NCBI GenBank assembly: GCA_029990175.1
Contig: JARKIP010000005.1
Location: 55,293,001-55,357,000 of the forward strand
Source of the DNA: Petunia secreta
Taxonomy: Eukaryota; Streptophyta; Magnoliopsida; Solanales; Solanaceae
DNA: 64,000 nucleotides
Reading direction: 5' to 3'
Shown: positions 33,694-44,012 of the stretch, one piece after another
Position numbering within the stretch: the stretch's first letter is position 1
Layout of the letters: every line of letters begins with the position of its first letter
Made by a program: the position numbers and the translations under genes
The notes under the pieces: model-generated
Seen by the model: only the letters and a program-made list of their open reading frames with translations
Told to the model about the DNA's origin: nothing
The model's database searches: none

Positions 33694-33927
33694 CTACTTT
33701 GCTAGCTTATTACGTATAGTAGTAGAAACTTGCTTCCTAGATAATAGTAGCTCCCGTTTATCCTTGTCAACTAGAGTTCGCAAGAAAATTGGAGGAATAA
33801 CAAAAGATTGTAGTGATGCAGAAAAAGCTCCATCCTTAGCTAATGCATTCGCCATCCTGTTTCCATCCCTAAAGTTATGCCGAATTACTGGATTTTCCAG
33901 TCTCTTCAGCAATAACCTGCAATCCAA
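33694..33927 (-). pseudogene. LINE RNase H domain remnant, antisense (unit 1)
   Basis: The minus strand reads MDCRLLLKRLENPVIRHNFR then DGNRMANALAKDG. This is the end of the RNase H (RVT_3) domain carried at the C-terminus of plant L1 LINEs, with the H..R..N..A..LA pattern. Upstream parts are not recognisable. A poly(T) stretch lies to its left (about 33485-33492 and 33609-33618). Duplicated at 36654-36950. Confidence 0.65.
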
Positions 33928-34466
33928 AAGTAAGTTTTGCTATTCGGTCTTTGTTGTCGGAGGTAAACTTATAATACACATAAAATAGTAGCACCCACAA
34001 CCTCCAATTCATGGACCCGTCTCTGCCTCGAAGGCACAATCCATCTATGCAGTTCTGGGATGCATTCCTCCGATTGGCTATAAAAATTTATGGCCTTTTT
34101 CACACAGAATAAAAAATTAACTTTTTAGCATTAATTAATAATAAAATTGACCATATTAATCCCTTCTATCTCTTTACATATATTTCAAGCTTTTTTATTA
34201 CAAGGGCTACTTTGAAAAAAAGAGGTTAATGTGTTCTTGATATCTGAAAAAATCAATTATTATAGACTATCAAAAAAAGGCTAAAAAATCTAATATTGTG
34301 GATCGGAAGGGGTAAAATAATTTCGATGATACAAAAATTAGCATAGGTAGGAATTAGTAGAAAAAACAAGTTTTTTATTTTGACAACTCAAACACCAACG
34401 CTCTCTCTTGAAACTTAAAAAAAATGTTTGGTCCCTTGGACCAAAAATAAAAACTCATTTATTTGA

Positions 34467-34550
34467 ACTACGTCATGACTTGATCCTCTTCATCGAGGTA
34501 CGTAGGCAGCTAAGAATAATTTTATTCTAAGTTCAGTCGCATGAGTTTAA
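34467..34550 (+). repeat. Post-gag conserved module, copy 4 (duplicate of copy 3)
   Basis: TGAACTACGTCATGACTTGA and GGTACGTAGGCAGC as in copy 3, present through the tandem duplication. Confidence 0.6.
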
Positions 34551-35819
34551 AAAAAAAATCCGAGTGTTGAAGTTGATTTGGTGTTTCTACATTGATACTT
34601 TCAATTGTAGATAAATTCAAGCCAAAAGTAAAAAGAGAAGACAATTTGTAAAGTGAAAAAGATATTTTATTTCTTCAATGTTGAAGGAATTTACATCAAC
34701 GATCCAAAGAAAAGAAATAAATCAACAAGTCATCATCTTATTCAAGGAGCCTAAGTCCTAAAAATACTTTGAAGCTAAGATTGTTGTCGACTTGTCTTGA
34801 AGCCTATGCCAAGTATTCATAACATTTGGTGAAGAACGAGTTACACATCCCGCTCTACTTGCATCAAGTTCTTTGGAAAAATGGACACCAACGTGTCAAA
34901 AGTCTCTTTAACATTGGCGGGGGCATCATCTATTCATTCAAATCATCCATCAAAACCAAAATGAGTGGGTGCTCAGTATACTCTCTCCATGGATGGAATG
35001 ATGAACTAGCCACGTACTTCTTCATCAAATAGCAAGAATGAAGACTGCTCCTAATACATCTTGTCAAAGCTTGAGCAAGATCGCTTGTAGGCTGGAAAAC
35101 TCAAGGCCAAGCATCACTTGAAAGATGTAATGCTTCACGAACTTCTTCTCTAAGTTGCACTGAGAGGTTCCACATTGTGAACTCTTAAGGCTCTTTTATC
35201 TTGTTGGTCAAAACTGCAAAATAAGTGTGCTAAGTCTCATGCGCCATTTCGATATGAAATCGAGACCATTTACGCTCCCGTTACAAGCCTGCAAAAGAAA
35301 CAAAAGGACATACAAAAGGAAAGAAGAGCTCATCAATTAACTGGCCAAAGTCAGATTGTGCAGGTAGCAGCGTCAACTTCGAAGCTTTTTCTGTGTCAAT
35401 CCAGGATGAATTAGGCTTCAATATTTGGCATGGATGTAGGGCTCTGAGTCTAGTTTCTTTAGGATTATGCGGCTCGTGATTTGGACACTCATAACTCGAG
35501 ATATAATTTTTTTTGTGAGCTTGTGCAAATCTGTGAAGACAGCTCGACAGATGTCTTGGTTGACTTCAAACATTAAACTGTACCAATTGAAATTGAACAA
35601 GTTTCTGATTTTCTGATATGTTATAGTCCCAGATGTCCTCTTTCCAACGTAGAAAACGGCATGTGATTCGGAGACTCCTAGGGTAAAATATGATTTTTTT
35701 GGTAAGATCGCTCCAAGCTGTCAAGTCAATATGGCAGGCTGCTTCCTCAACTTCAGAAATTGATTTCCCCTGATCCACAAGGTGTTTGGCTTTCATTTTT
35801 TGATATGCTACTGCCTAGA

Positions 35820-36302
35820 AATGGAGGTGCTCCGCCTGCCTATGCTTCCATCCGAGTTTTTAGCTTAGTTATTTACTATTTTGGCCCTACATGACTTATC
35901 TATTTTACCCAACCTGTGGGGATGTTTTACTCATTACTTAGGCTTGAGGGGAACCTTATAAATACCTCAATAGTCTCTTTATTTTATTTTACCCAGCTTT
36001 TGAATATTGAAGAACAATTTGAGAGATGAATCTCTTTGAAAGAATGAAAATCCTTTTGGCTTGAATCAATTAGTAGAACTAGTTGAATCTCATTCCAAAC
36101 CCGACCGAACCCTTTGCAAGAGCCAAGTGTCTCTTGAGGACCGTTCGTATAGCATAGGTGATTCCTGACAACGATTCGAGGATGTATCGAGACCAGTTCC
36201 TTGATACTGCCTTGAAGGTAGTTCAAGTCTCGTCTTGTTTTTATCTTTTATCGCTTCCGCACTTTTTATCCGCATCATTTCATGAGCGACTTCTTTGACC
36301 GT
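35820..36302 (+). mobile_element. LTR-like remnant, uninterrupted copy (unit 2)
   Basis: GC-rich CTCCGCC start, TATAAATACC at 35957-35966, the CCTTT empty site of the solo LTR at about 36109-36113, and the end GACCGTCA near 36302. No open frame with a domain. Confidence 0.45.
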
Positions 36303-36653
36303 CATCTGAATTTATTTTAGTTAACTAATAGTTTCTTTTTTGTTTAAGATGAAAAATTGGCAATTAAGATGATAAATTTTAACCCGATAATGGTGTAGGT
36401 ATTAATCTAGTCAAATAAAAAATGTAGTAATTAATCTACTATGTAAGAAAATTTTCTTTTTGGATGTCTTCTCATGATTTGTTTTTTTTTTTTTTTTTGG
36501 TAAATAAAAGGTGAAAGTGGAAAGAAATCAATTTTTTTTGTCTATTTGTGCGAAAAACGCCTAATAATCTGTTTAATCAAATAAAAAATTGGACGAAACC
36601 GACATGTCTTTGCTATTCGGTCTTTTCTTTTTTGTAAGAAAGATAATACTTCA

Positions 36654-36950
36654 TTAAGTAGTTAAAAAAACATCACATTGTCCAGAGTTTACAACACAGA
36701 GATTACCTAACTTTGCTAACTTATTATATATAGTAGTAGAAACTTGCTTCCTAGGTAATAGTAGCTCCCGTTTATCCTTGTCAACTAGAGTTCGCAAGAA
36801 TATTGGAGGAATAACAGAAGATAGTAGAGATTGTAGTGATGCTGAAAAAGCTCCATCCTTAGCTAATGTATTCGCCATCCTGTTTCCATCTCTAAAGTTA
36901 TGCCGAATGACTGGATTCCCCAGTCTCTTCAGTAATAACCTGCAATCCAA
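36654..36950 (-). pseudogene. LINE RNase H domain remnant, antisense (unit 2)
   Basis: Same remnant as at 33694-33927 (MDCRLLLKRLGNPVIRHNFR, DGNRMANTLAKDG) with a longer open tail. It carries a 12-base insertion relative to unit 1 (near 36823) and scattered substitutions. It lies antisense about 600 bases upstream of the first PPR gene. Confidence 0.65.
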
Positions 36951-37535
36951 AAGTAAGTTTTGCTATTCGGTCTTTGCTGTTGGAGGTAAACTTATAATAC
37001 ACATAAAATAATGGCACCCGCAACCTCCAATTCCTGGATCCGCCTCTGCCTCGAAGACGCAATCCATCTATGCAGTTCTTGGATGCATTCCTCCGATTGG
37101 CTATAAAAATTTATGGCCTTTTTCACACAGAATAAAAAATTAACTTTTTAGCATTAATTAATAATAAAATTGACCATATTAATCCCTTCTATCTCTTCAG
37201 ATATATTTTAAGCTTTTTTATTACAAGGGCAACTTTGGAAAAAAGAGGTTAATGTGTTCTTGATATCTGAAAAAATCAATTATTATAGACTATCAAAAAA
37301 AGCTAAAAAATCTAATATTGTGGATCGGAAGGGGTAAAATAATTTCGATGATACAAAAATTAGCATAGGTAGGACTTAGTAGAAAAAACAAGTTTTTTAT
37401 TTTGACAACTCTCACACACACGCTCTCTCTTGAAACTGAAAAAATGTTTGGTCCCTTGGAGGCACTTGACAAACAAAAGTTTCCTGCTTAATTAGGGGAT
37501 ACCTTCATAAAAAATTGTAGTTTTTCCTTCCGAAA

Positions 37536-39284
37536 ATGGGTACTAGGAGAATTTACTCTTCTTGCGCTGCTATTCCCTTGCTATCTTGCTATGCTAATTT
37601 TCCTTCAATCAGACATTATTCGACTAAGGCTAATGTTGGGGTAGCTAGCAATGTCACTTGTTTAGATGATGCTCTCACTCTCTTCCGTCAAATGGTCAGA
37701 GCTAAGCCTCTCCCTCATGTTTCCGACTTCTCCAAATTGTTTAAGACTATGGTACATATGAAGCATTATTCTAATGTTGTTTTCCTTTTTAGAGAAATGC
37801 TGAATTTAGGTATCCCAATTAGTGATTTCATCTTGAATATCGTCATTAACACTTATTGCCTTATGCATCGTGTTGATTGCGCATTTTCTGTGTTACCTAT
37901 TTTCTTGAAGACTGGCATTCCATATGATGTTGTTACCTTTAACACCTTATTAAGGGGACTCTTTGCTCAACATAAGATCGTAGATGCTGTTAACTTGTTC
38001 AAAATGTTGGTTAAAGAGAATATTTGTGAGCCTAATGAAGTCATGTATTTGATTGTCATGAATGGGCTTAGCAAAGGGGGTCATACTCAAAAAACTTTTG
38101 ATTTGCTTCGGTTAATGGAACAAGGAAGCACTAAGCCCGATACTTACATCTATACCATTGTTATAGATGCCCTTAGTAAAGATGGAATGTTAGATGCTGC
38201 AGTGAGCCTTCTGAACGAGATGAAACAAAAAGGCATTCCTCCGGACATTGTTACATATAGTTCATTGATTGATGGTTTGTGTAAGTTTCGTCAGTGGGAA
38301 AAGGTTACAGCTCTGTTTTATGAAATGGTAAATCTTAATATTTATCCAAATGTGCACACCTTCAATATAGTGACCGATGGACTATGCAAAGACGGAAAAG
38401 TTGAAGATGCTGAGGAAGTAATGAGACACATGATCGATAAAGGTGTTGAGCCTGACGTGGTCACTTACAATGTGATAAGTGATGGATATCGCTTGCGCGG
38501 TCAAATGGATAGAGCAAGGAGAATTTTTGATTCCATGGTAGATAAGAACATTGAGCCTAGCATTCCTAGCTATAATATATTAATACATGGGTACTGTAAG
38601 AAAAAGAATTTGGATGAGGCCATTAACTTGTTTCTTCAAATTTCTCGAAATGGATTGGAACCTAGTTCTTTTACCTACAATACCCTTTTGCAAGGTCTAT
38701 TTGAAGTTGGAAGAACTGGCGCTGCACAGAAATTCTTTTATGAGATGTTATCTGCAGGTCACAATCCTAATTTGTGCACTCATCGCATTTTGCTTCATGG
38801 TTATTTTCAGAATGGACTTGTTGAGAAAGCTATGTCACTGTTTCATGAGTTGGAAAGGAAAAGAGAAGATAAAGATATTGATCTTTACAATATTGTTATT
38901 GACGGATTGTGCAAAAAGGGTGAAGTTAACAAAGCTCGTGCTATATTTGAGAAACTTTCTTTAATTGGATTGTGTCCCAATGTGATAACTTACACTACAA
39001 TGATAAACGGATTTTGTCTACAGGGGTTGTTCGATGAAGCTAAAGATGTGCTAAGAAACATGGAGAAAAACGGTTGTGCGCCAAATAATGCCACTTACAA
39101 TGTTATTGTGAGAGGATTTCTCAAGTATAATAAAATTAGTGAAGTGGCAACCTTTTTGAAGGAAATGATTGAAAGGGAGTTCTCATTTGATGCAACTACA
39201 GTAGAGTTACTAACCAACCTGTTAGTGAAGGATCCGTCTTTGCTTAACATGATACCACAGTTTCACTCGGGAAATATGAAGTGA
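37536..39284 (+). CDS. RF-like pentatricopeptide repeat protein (PPR 1)
   Basis: An intact, intronless 582-residue protein. The first 40 residues (MGTRRIYSSC..) are rich in Arg, Ser and Tyr without acidic residues, as in a mitochondrial presequence. After a half repeat (residues 43-60), 14 P-type PPR motifs of 35 residues run from about 61 to 551 (for example DIVTYSSLIDGLCKFRQWEK), followed by a short tail FHSGNMK. P-class proteins bind single-stranded organelle RNA, one base per repeat. The steady NxxxYNIxIDGLCKxG pattern and the close paralog at 56697 point to the Restorer-of-fertility-like subgroup, which usually acts on mitochondrial transcripts. Its target is unknown. The upstream 3 kb is a tandem duplicate of transposon-derived DNA. 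Downstream lies a decayed MetE exon. Confidence 0.92.
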   Translation: MGTRRIYSSCAAIPLLSCYANFPSIRHYSTKANVGVASNVTCLDDALTLFRQMVRAKPLPHVSDFSKLFKTMVHMKHYSNVVFLFREMLNLGIPISDFILNIVINTYCLMHRVDCAFSVLPIFLKTGIPYDVVTFNTLLRGLFAQHKIVDAVNLFKMLVKENICEPNEVMYLIVMNGLSKGGHTQKTFDLLRLMEQGSTKPDTYIYTIVIDALSKDGMLDAAVSLLNEMKQKGIPPDIVTYSSLIDGLCKFRQWEKVTALFYEMVNLNIYPNVHTFNIVTDGLCKDGKVEDAEEVMRHMIDKGVEPDVVTYNVISDGYRLRGQMDRARRIFDSMVDKNIEPSIPSYNILIHGYCKKKNLDEAINLFLQISRNGLEPSSFTYNTLLQGLFEVGRTGAAQKFFYEMLSAGHNPNLCTHRILLHGYFQNGLVEKAMSLFHELERKREDKDIDLYNIVIDGLCKKGEVNKARAIFEKLSLIGLCPNVITYTTMINGFCLQGLFDEAKDVLRNMEKNGCAPNNATYNVIVRGFLKYNKISEVATFLKEMIEREFSFDATTVELLTNLLVKDPSLLNMIPQFHSGNMK

Positions 39285-39685
39285 ATATTTATTTTACTTG
39301 GTTATTAGGCTATGCTATCACTGTGATGTATCATTTTACCTTTGCGAAAGAAATCATCCAATGGAATCGTGGAAGCGGGAAGAATCCCAATTAGAACATT
39401 GCTTAAGCTTTCCAAGCAAGCTAATGAAGGAGGTACATCAATGTTGATTTTTGATTCTTTTGCCTCTTTACTTTATCTTGAAAAACAAACTTTATTGCAC
39501 TCTTAATATGAGAAATATATGGGAGTTTCCTTATATGTACATGTTATAAGTCTAGGAAAATAATTTTTAGTGGTATATAGTTATTCAGGTGTTATCATTT
39601 TCAATCTTTTTGAAAATTAATAACATCCTCTAGCTTAGAAATAGCTGCACAAACAATACCTTTGGTAGTCTCTTGTGTCTTGGTA
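39285..39685 (+). other. 3' flank of PPR 1, shared with PPR 2
   Basis: Recognisably similar to 58485-58720 (CTATCACTATGATG-like, AAAGAAATCA, CAATTAGA, GGTGTTA.CATTTT), so the copied segment continues past the stop codon. No frame with a domain. Confidence 0.6.
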
Positions 39686-39990
39686 ACGTAGACCATAAGT
39701 GGAACACTAGAGCTGACGTGATCACTATTGAGAACTCCAGGTCAGGTGAAAGCTTCTTTTTGTATTCTGCAAGGGAGTGAAGTATGGTGCTGGCATTAGC
39801 CCTGAACTATACGACATCCATGCTCCGACAACAGAAGAAATAACTGATAGAATCAACAAGATGCTTGAAGTCCTTGATGCCAACATCCTCTTGGCAAGTA
39901 TACTGAAGTTGAGCCTGCTCTGGGTGAACATGGTTGCAGCTGCTAAGCTCCTCCCTGCACAGTTGGCCAGTACGAGTGAGCTTGAAGTGC
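39686..39990 (+). pseudogene. MetE (cobalamin-independent methionine synthase) C-terminal exon remnant 1
   Basis: MetE transfers the methyl group of 5-methyltetrahydrofolate polyglutamate to homocysteine. Readable pieces in order: RADVITIENSRSGESFF (about 39710-39760), VKYGAGISPELYDIHAPTTE (39777 on), EITDRINKMLEVLDANIL, then in shifted frame YTEVEPAL, then NMVAAAKLLPAQLAST. These match the last 100 or so residues of plant MetE, with a deletion of the segment before the Lys-Tyr-Thr-Glu-Val part, where the CGLKTR block should be. There is no upstream exon nearby, so this is a stranded exon. The same exon follows PPR 2. Confidence 0.8.
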
Positions 39991-40156
39991 CATACATGTG
40001 TTACAAATGAAAGCATTGGTGGGCGATCCATCGAAAAGGCCTGTTTGAAGTTGCCATATGAGTTCCCTTCTCCGTGGATTTTAGGAATCGAAACCGGACC
40101 AATAATTTGTAGGCTTCAAATTGTCATAGGTTTTTATATCAGCTCTTCTAATTCAA

Positions 40157-40158
<2 letters not shown>

Positions 40159-40195
<37 letters not shown>
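40159..40195 (+). repeat. (TC)n microsatellite
   Basis: About 18 TC units directly after TTCAAGT. Confidence 0.95.
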
Positions 40196-40199
<4 letters not shown>

Positions 40200-40249
40200 C
40201 CCTTCTTCTTCTTGTTATTCCTTTGATTCTTTTTCCTTCAAGATACTAC

Positions 40250-40835
40250 CCTGTGGCAGAGAGTCATTAAAGAAAAATACCAAACAGAGAGCGCATTGTG
40301 CACCAAAAACCCCCTTGCTGCCTATGGAGTTGGGGTCTGGAGAAACATCAGACTTTTGTGTACATCTTTTGCTGTCAACATTGGATTCAAAATAGGAAGT
40401 GGAATGTAAATCTCCTTTTTGGCGTAACTGATGGATAGGAAATACACCACTCAAACAGAGTTTCCCTGACCTCTATAGAATAGCCCTCAGAAATCTCCTT
40501 TTGCTTTAGAAGAAACCTTAATGATTGGGAGATAATCAGATTTTCAGAATATTATCAGGCAGCTGGAGGCTTTCCAACCATCTTCAAACACTTAGGACAA
40601 ATTTTTCTGGAAGCTAACACTTAGGACAAATTTTTCTGGAAGCTACACAAATCTCAGACTTATTTAGTTAGCTCTTATCATAAGTCAGGCCTGTTTTGTA
40701 TGCCTAGTCACAAGAAAAGCATACTTGAGAAAGGATAACCAACTTAACAGAAACAGGTGCCATCTTTGTGGAACAAACTCAGAAACCATTAATCATTTGT
40801 TTCTGCACTTCCCTGTTGTTTCACAACTATAATAC
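40250..40835 (+). pseudogene. LINE C-terminal remnant with zf-RVT motif
   Basis: Plus-strand frames read WQRVIKEKYQ, PLAAYGVGVWRN, FAVNIGFKIGSG and then, after several stops, RCHLCGTNSETINHLFLHFP (about 40750-40810). This is the region between RT and RNase H of plant L1 LINEs, including the zinc-binding zf-RVT motif C-x2-C..H. A 27-base direct repeat with TTAGGACAAATTTTTCTGGA occurs at about 40591 and 40620. No RT or RNase H is joined to it. Confidence 0.7.
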
Positions 40836-41266
40836 TTACCTTTTTTTCCGAAAAAAGAAGTTGTTTTCCTCTTGTGAATATTTTTTTAGTTGCAACCTAT
40901 TTCTATAGTATGTGATATTTTAGGGTCGTAATGAGACTCTATATATATGCAGTACTGCAGGTCTCTGTCTTAGGAGTCTTGTCTTAAAAGTTAAAAGTTG
41001 AAGAAATGCTTCTGGTCTTTTTCTTGATAGTATTATTTTGGATCTTTCACAAAACAACGGTATTTAGCCTTACGTACCATGAAACATTAGTTTCTTACTA
41101 GTGTCACCTTTTAAACATTAGTTTCTTACCGTCTGGAGAGCTTTTGTTTTTTCCACTTCCAAGTAAACTAGTTGAAGTACATTGAGAATTATGAGATTTC
41201 CCCTTGCTACTTAAACCAAAAGGTTTTGAGTAAAAAACGTAGTAATATATTATCCCCCATTTAGTG
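40836..41266 (+). other. Unassigned AT-rich sequence
   Basis: No domain on either strand. The minus-strand frame 41104-41316 has no recognisable feature. Confidence 0.4.
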
Positions 41267-42105
41267 TATGAAGTACCTTCTTCAACTCTATTATACTTTT
41301 GATACGTCTTCTGCAACTTATCTTCTATACAGTGTCCTTTCTGCTTCTCTTTTGATGTCTAAGTTAGGTTCTTTTCAGAAGTTTCTCACTATCAGTACAA
41401 GAGGAAGCTGCAGATGTAAGCAAAAAGAAAGAACCTTGGTGTACTTGTGTCCCTTAGTAACAAGAAGTGCCCATCTCATGATCTTTATTTCGAGGCAGCA
41501 GTGGTAGTGGCTGACGAATTGTTCAAAAGTCCCAGAGCATATAGGACTGCAAAGGAAGTAGAAGACGCTGTTGCACAGCTTGCATTAATGACACTAGTAA
41601 CAGTTGCCTTTCAAAAGGTAAAACCATTAAGTATTCAACCTGTCTTGTTTGTTTCCACTACCTCCGGTTCATATTATATGTCATTTTGGCAAACTTAAAT
41701 TGTTCCAAAATACTTGACGTTTCAGAAAAGCAAGAAGCATTGAATTCTTTTTGTTCGAATTCACTCTTACTGCTCCAATTAGTGGATTGTTTAGTGGGAC
41801 GTTTGAGAGTAATTTAGACAAATACTGTTATCTTTCTTAAGCAGTGTGCAAAAACCTTAAAAGACATATTATGGACCTTAGGTAGTAATTTTTCAGTTTT
41901 CAATATGGAAATTGGCATGGAAACTGACAATCGATAATGTCATTTATGCGCCACACTTATGTCTTCTACACTGCTGATAGGGGACATTACTTTTTTGTTT
42001 TTTTATTCTTTTTGGCTCAGATTAATACCAGCAACTTCAAGGGTTTCTGGCAAGAACTGGCACACCCAGGTGCGGTGAGCGTCACAATCAGACATTCTTA
42101 TCAAG
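41267..42105 (+). pseudogene. Double-stranded-RNA-binding protein (DRB-like) exons, duplication unit a
   Basis: One exon-like stretch runs from a CTATCAG acceptor (about 41396) to a CAAAAG|GTAAAA donor (about 41620). It reads QYKRKLQM, a stop, AKRKNLGVLVSLSNK, CPSHDLYFEAAVVVADELFK, SPRAYRTAKEVEDAVAQLAL and MTLVTVAFQK. The Y-x3-LQ start, the GP/CP-x-H-x-x-x-F centre and the K-E-x-E-x-A-x-x-x-AL end are the dsRNA-binding fold. A second motif start, TSNFKGFWQELAHPG, follows at about 42026. Members act in small-RNA biogenesis. Stops and missing parts mark it as a pseudogene. The family call is from pattern. Confidence 0.6.
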
Positions 42106-42920
42106 TGTGTGAAGTACCTTCTTCAACTCTTATCAATTTACAATGATCGTTCTTCTGCAACTTTATCGTCCAGACGGTGTCCCTTTGCGTCTCGTTTGAA
42201 TGTCCAAATGAGGTTGCTTGTTACAGAAGATTTCCACTATCAGTACAAAAAAAAAAATAGTAATAGGAAAAGCTCATCCCATGTTCTTTATTTCGAGGAA
42301 ACAGTGTCCCATAGTTGGTTAGTTTTTTAGAAGTCCCAGGGCATACAAGACTGCAGAGGAGCAGAAGATGATGTTGCAATACTTGCATTAATGACACCTG
42401 TAACAACTTCCATTCAAAAAGTAAAACCATTTGTTGTTTAAGTAGTCAACATGTCTTGTTTGTTTACTATCTCGGGTTGATATAATCTCTCGTTTTGGCA
42501 ATCTGACTTGGTTCCAAAATACTTGATGTTTCAGAAAAACAAGAAGCATTTTGTATTTCTTCCAAATTCACCCTTATTATTCCAATTAGCGGATTACAAA
42601 TACTCTTATAATTAAATGTCTTTCTTAAGGATTGCAAAAACCTTGAAAGACATAAGATGGACAACAGGTAGTAGTTTCTTCAGTTTTCAAGTTGGAAATT
42701 GGCATGCAAACTGGCAATCGATGGCCCAAATATTATGTCCTCTATACTTCTGACAAGTGGATTACTTTTCTTGTTTTCTTTGTTTTTTTTGGGCTCAGAG
42801 TAATACCAGCAATTACAAGAGTTTCCTGCAAGAACTGGGGCAACATGAACAGCTTTGCTAGCCTAAATATAAAACAATCAGGTGTTCTGAGCCTCACAAT
42901 CTGGCATTCTTATCGATTTT
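42106..42920 (+). pseudogene. DRB-like exons, duplication unit b
   Basis: A diverged copy of unit a in the same order: GTGAAGTACCTTCTTCAACT, the CACTATCAG acceptor, a damaged dsRNA-binding exon (HVLYFEE, KSQGIQDCRG, LALMTPVTTSIQK) and the second exon start (NTSNYKSFLQELGQ-like, shifted, about 42797). The A run at 42246-42257 and an internal stop break it further. Confidence 0.55.
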
Positions 42921-43310
42921 AGAAAGTGAAGGAGAAGTTTTTCATGGGGATGCAGCTAAGTCCAACAGGCAGAAGAAATTGCTTCAAAGTTTGCTTCTAC
43001 TGCTTAAACGAACTGTAACCGTTTGGTTTCTGCCTTATTTATACATGATCAAATGGATATTGTGGGGACTTTTCTCAGGCTAATAGATGTTTGTCTTGAA
43101 AAACAAACAATGACATTTTAATGCAGTTGGAAGACTATCCAGAAATTTACGTTTGGACAGTATGTTTGACATCTTTTCTAATTTTAGGAAAATTCTTCCA
43201 TACAGGTAATCCTTCAACTGTTTCCTTGGCTTGAAGATGAAATTCCCATAATTGAACCTCGAATGGATTCCATTTCTGGTGGTCAAGAAAATTTCGGAGG
43301 TATGTCTCAT
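42921..43310 (+). pseudogene. Possible 3' exons of the DRB-like pseudogene
   Basis: ESEGEVFHGDAAKSNRQKKL (about 42923-42985) and, after an intron-like stretch, VILQLFPWLEDEIPIIEPRM (43206 on) ending at a GGAG|GTATGT donor near 43301. I do not recognise the domains; placement is by continuity and splice signals only. Confidence 0.35.
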
Positions 43311-43479
43311 TAGTTTTCAGCACCTTGTACTCATTCTGATGTCATATGTCTGACTAATGTGATTGACTTATTGTTACTGGTGCTGATGCAACTAAGTATC
43401 CATGCAACGTAGGAGAAGAAATAGAATTTTAAATTTTAAAAATGGATCTGGAAACTGGATTCATCAGTAAGGATATTCT

Positions 43480-43930
43480 ATTTTCTATCCTGTCCTATTC
43501 TGACCTCTACACATCTAAACATGAGCTTTCCTGTCAATGTAAAAGTTATGTCTTACGACTCAGTACTTAGCTAGTCGCAACAGGAATCCCTAAGTATAGA
43601 GGTTACAACATTGTATATTAAAAAAGCCCTAGACTAGTTAAACCCTTTAAAGCCCTGGACCAGATGGTCAATCCGTCTATTCTGACCTCTGCTCAAGTAA
43701 TCATGAGCTTTCCTATCAATGTGGTATTTATGTTTTAAAACTTAGCACTTGGTGTGTTTTAACAAGAATCCCTGGAGGTTACACCATTGGATATTAAAAA
43801 AGCCTTAGACTCTTTGGAACCATTTAAAGCCCAGGGACAAGATGATCTTCATCCTTTATTCTTCCAAAAATATTGAAACGAAACAAATAGTCAACTTATT
43901 GATTTCTTAAAAAAGACTTTATGAAAGTTG
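43480..43930 (+). pseudogene. LINE reverse transcriptase N-terminal remnant, internally duplicated
   Basis: Reads TPLDIKKALDSLEPFKAQGQ and DDLHPLFFQKY (about 43775-43878), the start of the L1 RT domain. A diverged copy of the same stretch, about 200 bases earlier (43590-43670: KKPxTS, KPLDQMVNPS), shares the flank TCATGAGCTTTCCT.TCAATG. The LINE is then split by a SINE and resumes at about 45290. Confidence 0.6.
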
Positions 43931-44012
43931 CTCGGGGGCTTTGGTCCGGTGGTAAGGGTGCAGCACGTTATGTGTAGAGGGGTTCGACCCTTGCCGCAGA
44001 CAAAAGCCTGGG
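43931..44012 (+). mobile_element. tRNA-derived SINE, head part
   Basis: CTTTGGTCCGGTGGTAAGGG resembles a Pol III A box, and GGTTCGACCC (43981-43990) the B box. It breaks off after AAAGCCTGGG. The matching tail lies at 45140-45262. Confidence 0.65.

Larger units (their letters stand above)
28952..34440 (+). repeat. Tandem duplication unit 1 (carries the solo LTR)
   Basis: Starts CCAAAAATAAAAACTC and ends GTTTGGTCCCTTGGA. Without the solo LTR and its target copy it is 3035 bases and matches unit 2 (34441-37460) throughout, with scattered substitutions and small indels. Contents in order: post-gag module, T2-derived non-coding sequence, LTR-like remnant, antisense LINE RNase H remnant, AT-rich flank. 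Confidence 0.9.
34441..37460 (+). repeat. Tandem duplication unit 2 (empty site)
   Basis: 3020 bases matching unit 1. The left junction is CCCTTGGA|CCAAAAA and the right junction CCCTTGGA|GGCACTTG, with GGA shared by all three junctions. It ends 75 bases before the ATG of the first PPR gene, so this unit supplies that gene's upstream region. Confidence 0.9.

Noticed and set aside
38587..38964. Alternative frame inside PPR 1 (and 57931-58164 inside PPR 2)
   Set aside because: Shadows of the PPR reading frame.
39777..40010. 77-codon frame as a small host gene
   Set aside because: It is a decayed MetE C-terminal exon with a deletion and frameshift.
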